A stretch of DNA of 47,913 nucleotides from Gilvimarinus agarilyticus (GTDB lineage Bacteria; Pseudomonadota; Gammaproteobacteria; Pseudomonadales; Cellvibrionaceae), in NCBI RefSeq assembly GCF_000832015.1, contig NZ_JXCJ01000001.1:3365364-3413276 (forward strand), in the 5' to 3' direction. Below are positions 44,172 to 47,913 of the stretch, piece after piece. Made by a program: the position numbers and the translations under genes. The number at the start of each line of letters is the position of its first letter. The first letter of the stretch is position 1. The notes below the pieces were generated by a model, which worked only from the letters and a program-made list of their open reading frames with translations, had not been told where the DNA came from and made no database searches.

Positions 44172-44501
44172 CTAAAGTGACAGGTGGTCGTCATCACTCC
44201 AAACAAAATCATCATTCACCTGATCGCGCACTTCCCGGCGGCTTAGCAATTTTTGCTGTGCCGCCAGAGGCAAATCAGTAAAGCGAATCACCGACTTATC
44301 AATCAACAAATTCACCACATCCTCCATCACCCGGGCCATTTGCAGATCCGACTGTTCGAGTTTCCGCTGTGCCTCGGGTTTAGATTCCTGAAAGAAAAGC
44401 GCCAGCTCCTCTGCCTCGAGCTCAATCGGCTCGTCTACCCCTGCTATTTTCTCTCGACTAACGGCACAAATCTCACCATTAGGGTTTCGGCTCACAAACA
44501 T
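44172..44501 (-). CDS. Conserved small acidic protein of unknown function
   Basis: 109-aa cytoplasmic protein starting at the ATG at 44501, with GAGG 7 bases upstream; a longer frame to 44534 lacks a site. It begins with a short beta strand region (MFVSRNPNGEICAVSREKI) followed by ELAL/FFQESKPEAQRKLEQSDLQMARVMEDVVNLLI and FTDLPLAAQQKLLSRREVR. Similar pseudomonad proteins are often mislabelled as tryptophan synthase beta subunit-like; no such activity is expected. It lies 18 bases from the lapD stop (convergent) and is read in the same direction as the adhesin, 57 bases downstream of its stop, so it may belong to the adhesin transcript. Confidence 0.72.
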   Translation of the reverse strand: MFVSRNPNGEICAVSREKIAGVDEPIELEAEELALFFQESKPEAQRKLEQSDLQMARVMEDVVNLLIDKSVIRFTDLPLAAQQKLLSRREVRDQVNDDFVWSDDDHLSL

Positions 44502-44558
44502 TTTTGCCTCACGGGCGCCGCGATGCGGCGCCATTACTGTCGTTGGATGGATACAGGT

Positions 44559-47500
44559 TTAATCAATAACCAAATGATTATTATCGAGTAAGTATTGGAT
44601 AATTTCACCGCTAGAGCTGAAGCCCGACATATCGACCCCCTCTAACGTGATGATTTGATCTGTCTTCTCCAGCTCGCCGTTGTAGCCACCTGCAGACAAA
44701 CCATCGAAATTACTAACACGAATCACAGTGTCGACACCGTCTGACTCCGCGTAGAGGTAGTCGGAAATATTATCTTCACTCTCATTCAGTAAAAGGTCAG
44801 ACAAATCCAGACTATCGCCTTGCGATAGAGAGAAATCCATCACTACGTCTTCAGCCGGATCTGCTAAGACTCCCTTGTCGCCCAGGTGCCAAGCAAATGT
44901 ATCTGCCCCTAAACCACCAACCAAGAGGTCGCTTCCACCATCGCCGGCCAAGGTATCATCACCCAAGCCACCAATGAGAACGTCATCGGCATCACCTGCT
45001 CTCAAGTTATCGTTGCCATCAAAGCCTTTCAAGGTTAAGGATTGTGATCCACCCCAGCCACTGGTATCAATTGTGTTGTCACCGGCGTTGCCGAGCTGCT
45101 GATTGTCAGTTACATAAATCGTTGAGGTGACGGATGCGCTATGGTCATTACCATCATAAATAGTAATGGATATATCCCGTGCACCATTCACGGAGCCGTC
45201 ATCGTCAAAACCAACCATTTTTAACGCATTCACATAGTCGGCGTGCGTTGCAACTCCACCAATAGTCGCCGTAGAGCTTGATGCATTGTAATTGTAACTA
45301 AGCCCACCAGGGAGGCTACCATTCACGGTTAAGCTGTCACCCGCTTGTGGATTAACAATTTGTATCTCGGCCGAGAACAATCGAGTTCCATCAAGATCGC
45401 TGATCAACAAATCCGCATCGGTTATAGGTAATGGGTTCCAGGTTGGCCCAGCATCAAAGTATCCACCATTAGCCTTGCCAGAGCTGTCATCCGCATCCAG
45501 ATCAATAACGGGTGCGTTATTGGCCGGCCGAACCTCGACAGGAACCGCTATAGTATCTGTTCCACCATTGCCATCGGATACTGTATATGTGAATGAATCC
45601 TGACCAAAGAAACCGCTATTCGGCGTATACGTTACGGTTTGCCCATTAGTAGTCACTGTTCCATAGGTTCCGTTGGTGATCGCCGAAACACTCAAGGTAT
45701 CTCCATCAATGTCGGTATCGTTCGCAAGCACATCGATGGTAATCGCGCTGTCCTCATCAGTCGTAATGGGAGCACCTCGGTAAGACATGTTGACAGGAGT
45801 CCACATATCATTCCCGAAAGAGTCAAATAAGCTCCCGTCAAACACATACTCACCACCTTGATCCCAGTAATAAATTTCTACCTCATGAGAGCCGGCGGTC
45901 AAGAAAGTACTTTCAGAATAGTTACTGGGCGCTGTAATAAAATCAGCGACAAATGTTTGCTGACCATCGATGAAAACCACAAAGCCGTCATCATGGCGAA
46001 TATTAAAGTCATAAATGCCATCCTCAGCTACATCAAACACGCCAGCAAAGCGCACGATGGCGTCACCAGAGCTTTGCGTGGTGTAACGAATGACAGACGA
46101 ATCATCGCCGTTATCCGCCAACCAGCTTTCTAAGTTTGAGCCCGTGCCTAAGTTTGCACGGTAGTCTGAGTCGTTCCGAACGACAGAATAATCAAACCCG
46201 GTAGTGATAAAGCCCGCATCTGGAGCGTTACTGCCGGTAAACCCGATAACTTGAGAGATAGTTGACAAGTTCGGTCCATCAACCCCCTCGTTATAAACCC
46301 AGAACTCTGAAGCAAAGCCGCCCGAGCTCAAACCTGTGTCGGTTACCGCTACAGGGGCGTCGTTCGCACCGGAAATGTTCAGGGTTGCGGCGGAATCGAA
46401 AGTGCCATTACTTGTCGCCACGCTATAGTTAAACGCCAGCTGAGCATCCTCACCCACAGCCAGGAAGTCTAACAAGTGGTTGTCAACATTCGTCCAGGCG
46501 ACATCGCCATTTTCGTAGACCACAAGTTCAGCACTTGCGTAAGTACCATTATGTACAAATGAGTACTTAGCCACTTCACCAGCGCTCGTCGACTCATTGG
46601 TAATCGTAAACTCAGAAGCCGCATTCACCCCGTTAACAAGTAACGTTAAACCTGTTACCGATGCAATCGAGTTACTACTTGATTGAGGTGTGGTGTTTTC
46701 CAGTAGATTTAAAGCACCTAATGCAATGTTCTGGTCTTCAGTGATCGAAACAGATTCACCGTAATCCCTTGGGGTATCGGCCTGATCATCATGGATAGAA
46801 ATATTCAGTGTCGCGCTATCGCTAAAGCCCACACCATCACTCAGTGTATAAGTAAATTCATCGGCACGCTCTAACGTAGATAACGATAGATTATCAACAT
46901 AAGCCACTTCGTTATTTGCCGTGGTGTTTGCATTCAATGCCACCACCACAGAGCCATTGCTATCGAGTGTCAGGGTAGTTGAGACCTGAGTAGTGCTACC
47001 ATTCGCTGGCGAGAAGGACTCGACCGTTGAACCATTTGCAATAACATTAAAATAATCCTGCGAGCCTCCAGAGGTTTCCCAGCCGCCAGTTGTTCTAACA
47101 TCGAACATCAATGTCACTTGTTCACCCGCCATATCGGCCCCAAAACTAAAGGTTTGAGTGGCAGTGCTATCACGCCCAATTCGCAAACTATTCGACTGCT
47201 GAGAGACACCAGATCCACTCCAACCCTCTCGATTAGAACCGAAGCTATGCTCGACTACCTTGTGATTCACAGCATTAATTAAGGTATAGGTATAATCCCC
47301 AAAATTGGCGGAGCTATTGTCTGTGTTCACCACTAAGGTATTTCCCTCAGCGGTTGTAATGACGGATTGACCTACCGTGCTGTTATCAACACTACCGCCC
47401 GCAATAGTAACGGCCAAAGACAACCCATTCGGCAAAGCAATATCATCAGCCAGCAGATTCCCAGTGGTTACCTCCGCGGTACTCGCGCTGTTACTTCCGC

Positions 47501-47913
47501 CAGGTAGCGCCTCTTCATACACATCCCCAGCGTTATCGTTTAAACCCGGAACATAGACGGTGACGGTCGCCGTATCAGTGCCCCCGTTGCCATCACTAAC
47601 AGTGTAATCAAACGTTGCCTCACCACTAAAATTAGCGTCGGGAGAGAAAGTCACACTGCCATTAGCATTGAGTACGACAGAGCCATTAACAGGGTTGCTA
47701 ACCGCACTAATAGTCAATGTATCGCCGTCCAGGTCGGTGTCGTTTGGCGTAACGATGTCGTCCACTGTCAAATTAACAGAGGTGTTTTCTGCCGTAATGG
47801 CGTTGTCATCTATAGCTACTGGCGCATCGTTTATGGGGTTCACGGTGATGCTCACGGTGGCGGTGTCGGTCTGCCCGTCCGCGTCGGTGATGCTGTAGGT
47901 GAAGCTGTCACTG
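44559..47913 (-). CDS. Giant type I-secreted adhesin (LapA-like), C-terminal part, 5' end cut
   Basis: The frame continues open to the right edge, so at least 1117 residues are visible and the N-terminus is missing. Order from the edge: tandem cadherin-like/VCBS repeats (NDAPVAIDDN and DYTVSDGNGGTDTATVTV blocks); a jelly-roll-like region with SFGSNREGWSGSG that resembles a carbohydrate-binding fold; further repeats; a PA14-like domain (about 500-690 counted from 47855, SEFWVYNEG to YYWDQGGEYVFDG); another cadherin-type repeat; then hemolysin-type Ca2+-binding nonapeptides (GGLGDDTLAGDGG, GGLGADTF) and the VC_A0849-type type I secretion C-terminal domain ending LLDNNHLVID. LapG/LapD next door suggest it is their substrate; the N-terminal retention site is outside the window. 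Confidence 0.93.
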   Translation of the reverse strand, partial: SDSFTYSITDADGQTDTATVSITVNPINDAPVAIDDNAITAENTSVNLTVDDIVTPNDTDLDGDTLTISAVSNPVNGSVVLNANGSVTFSPDANFSGEATFDYTVSDGNGGTDTATVTVYVPGLNDNAGDVYEEALPGGSNSASTAEVTTGNLLADDIALPNGLSLAVTIAGGSVDNSTVGQSVITTAEGNTLVVNTDNSSANFGDYTYTLINAVNHKVVEHSFGSNREGWSGSGVSQQSNSLRIGRDSTATQTFSFGADMAGEQVTLMFDVRTTGGWETSGGSQDYFNVIANGSTVESFSPANGSTTQVSTTLTLDSNGSVVVALNANTTANNEVAYVDNLSLSTLERADEFTYTLSDGVGFSDSATLNISIHDDQADTPRDYGESVSITEDQNIALGALNLLENTTPQSSSNSIASVTGLTLLVNGVNAASEFTITNESTSAGEVAKYSFVHNGTYASAELVVYENGDVAWTNVDNHLLDFLAVGEDAQLAFNYSVATSNGTFDSAATLNISGANDAPVAVTDTGLSSGGFASEFWVYNEGVDGPNLSTISQVIGFTGSNAPDAGFITTGFDYSVVRNDSDYRANLGTGSNLESWLADNGDDSSVIRYTTQSSGDAIVRFAGVFDVAEDGIYDFNIRHDDGFVVFIDGQQTFVADFITAPSNYSESTFLTAGSHEVEIYYWDQGGEYVFDGSLFDSFGNDMWTPVNMSYRGAPITTDEDSAITIDVLANDTDIDGDTLSVSAITNGTYGTVTTNGQTVTYTPNSGFFGQDSFTYTVSDGNGGTDTIAVPVEVRPANNAPVIDLDADDSSGKANGGYFDAGPTWNPLPITDADLLISDLDGTRLFSAEIQIVNPQAGDSLTVNGSLPGGLSYNYNASSSTATIGGVATHADYVNALKMVGFDDDGSVNGARDISITIYDGNDHSASVTSTIYVTDNQQLGNAGDNTIDTSGWGGSQSLTLKGFDGNDNLRAGDADDVLIGGLGDDTLAGDGGSDLLVGGLGADTFAWHLGDKGVLADPAEDVVMDFSLSQGDSLDLSDLLLNESEDNISDYLYAESDGVDTVIRVSNFDGLSAGGYNGELEKTDQIITLEGVDMSGFSSSGEIIQYLLDNNHLVID

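Noticed and set aside
44559-47913. Repeated blocks suggesting a CRISPR or DNA tandem repeat
   Set aside because: The repeats are protein-level cadherin/VCBS and RTX repeats in one open frame with divergent DNA; there are no equal-length spacers.

Overview
The window reads as chromosome of a heterotrophic, probably marine gammaproteobacterium, most likely near the Cellvibrionales/Alteromonadales-type marine groups. This rests on E. coli-like YdiJ, PurU, YihG/YihY and LpxL, a Pseudomonas-like long class Ia NrdA/NrdB pair, a GlyGly-CTERM sorting tail, a secreted sulfatase, Na+-coupled transporters and a Lap-type adhesin module. The species is not determined. No tRNA, rRNA, CRISPR array, insertion sequence or prophage is seen.

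Layout. (1) 1-2995, minus strand: a lipid cluster of fabV, a YihG-type acyltransferase and lpxL, the last cut by the left edge. (2) 3148-11645, mostly plus: a MAPEG membrane protein, the large FAD/Fe-S dehydrogenase YdiJ, a secreted cyclophilin with a GlyGly-CTERM tail, two small minus-strand genes (DUF6164-like protein and hotdog thioesterase), a CPA1 Na+/H+ antiporter and an exported HAD hydrolase. (3) 11724-20217, minus: an apparent seven-gene operon reading octaheme cytochrome c/HEAT/TPR protein, MoxR ATPase, DUF58, DUF4381, BatA-like VWA, VWA-TPR (BatB/C-like) and BatD. It is divergent from a secreted S1 sulfatase at 20527-22104. (4) 22177-28784: ATP-grasp ligase, YihY/BrkB protein, alkaline phosphatase, DUF6445 protein, and a DUF4212/sodium-solute symporter pair. 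(5) 28898-30782: an unrecognised 51-codon gene with a hairpin over its ribosome binding site, translationally coupled to a DesK/DesR-like two-component pair. (6) 30789-36066: an MCP with no N-terminal membrane anchor, purU, an AEC transporter and an outer-membrane beta-barrel protein. (7) 36067-41157: a long leader with a DnaA box and an NrdR-like palindrome, then nrdA, nrdB and a terminator. (8) 41177-47913: a small protein, lapG and lapD (plus), converging on a small conserved protein and the C-terminal part of a giant type I-secreted adhesin (minus, cut by the right edge).

The two most system-like regions are the cytochrome-MoxR-Bat operon facing the sulfatase, and the LapG/LapD/adhesin locus. 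The Bat module has an intact MIDAS in BatA but a destroyed one in the BatB-like protein. LapD has degenerate GGDEF and EAL motifs, as expected for a c-di-GMP receptor that restrains the LapG protease and so controls surface retention of the adhesin. The most obscure small element is the 51-aa gene ahead of the DesK/DesR-like pair.

All calls come from reading translations and motifs by eye. No database search or structure prediction was run, so family names are by recognition and residue positions are hand counts.
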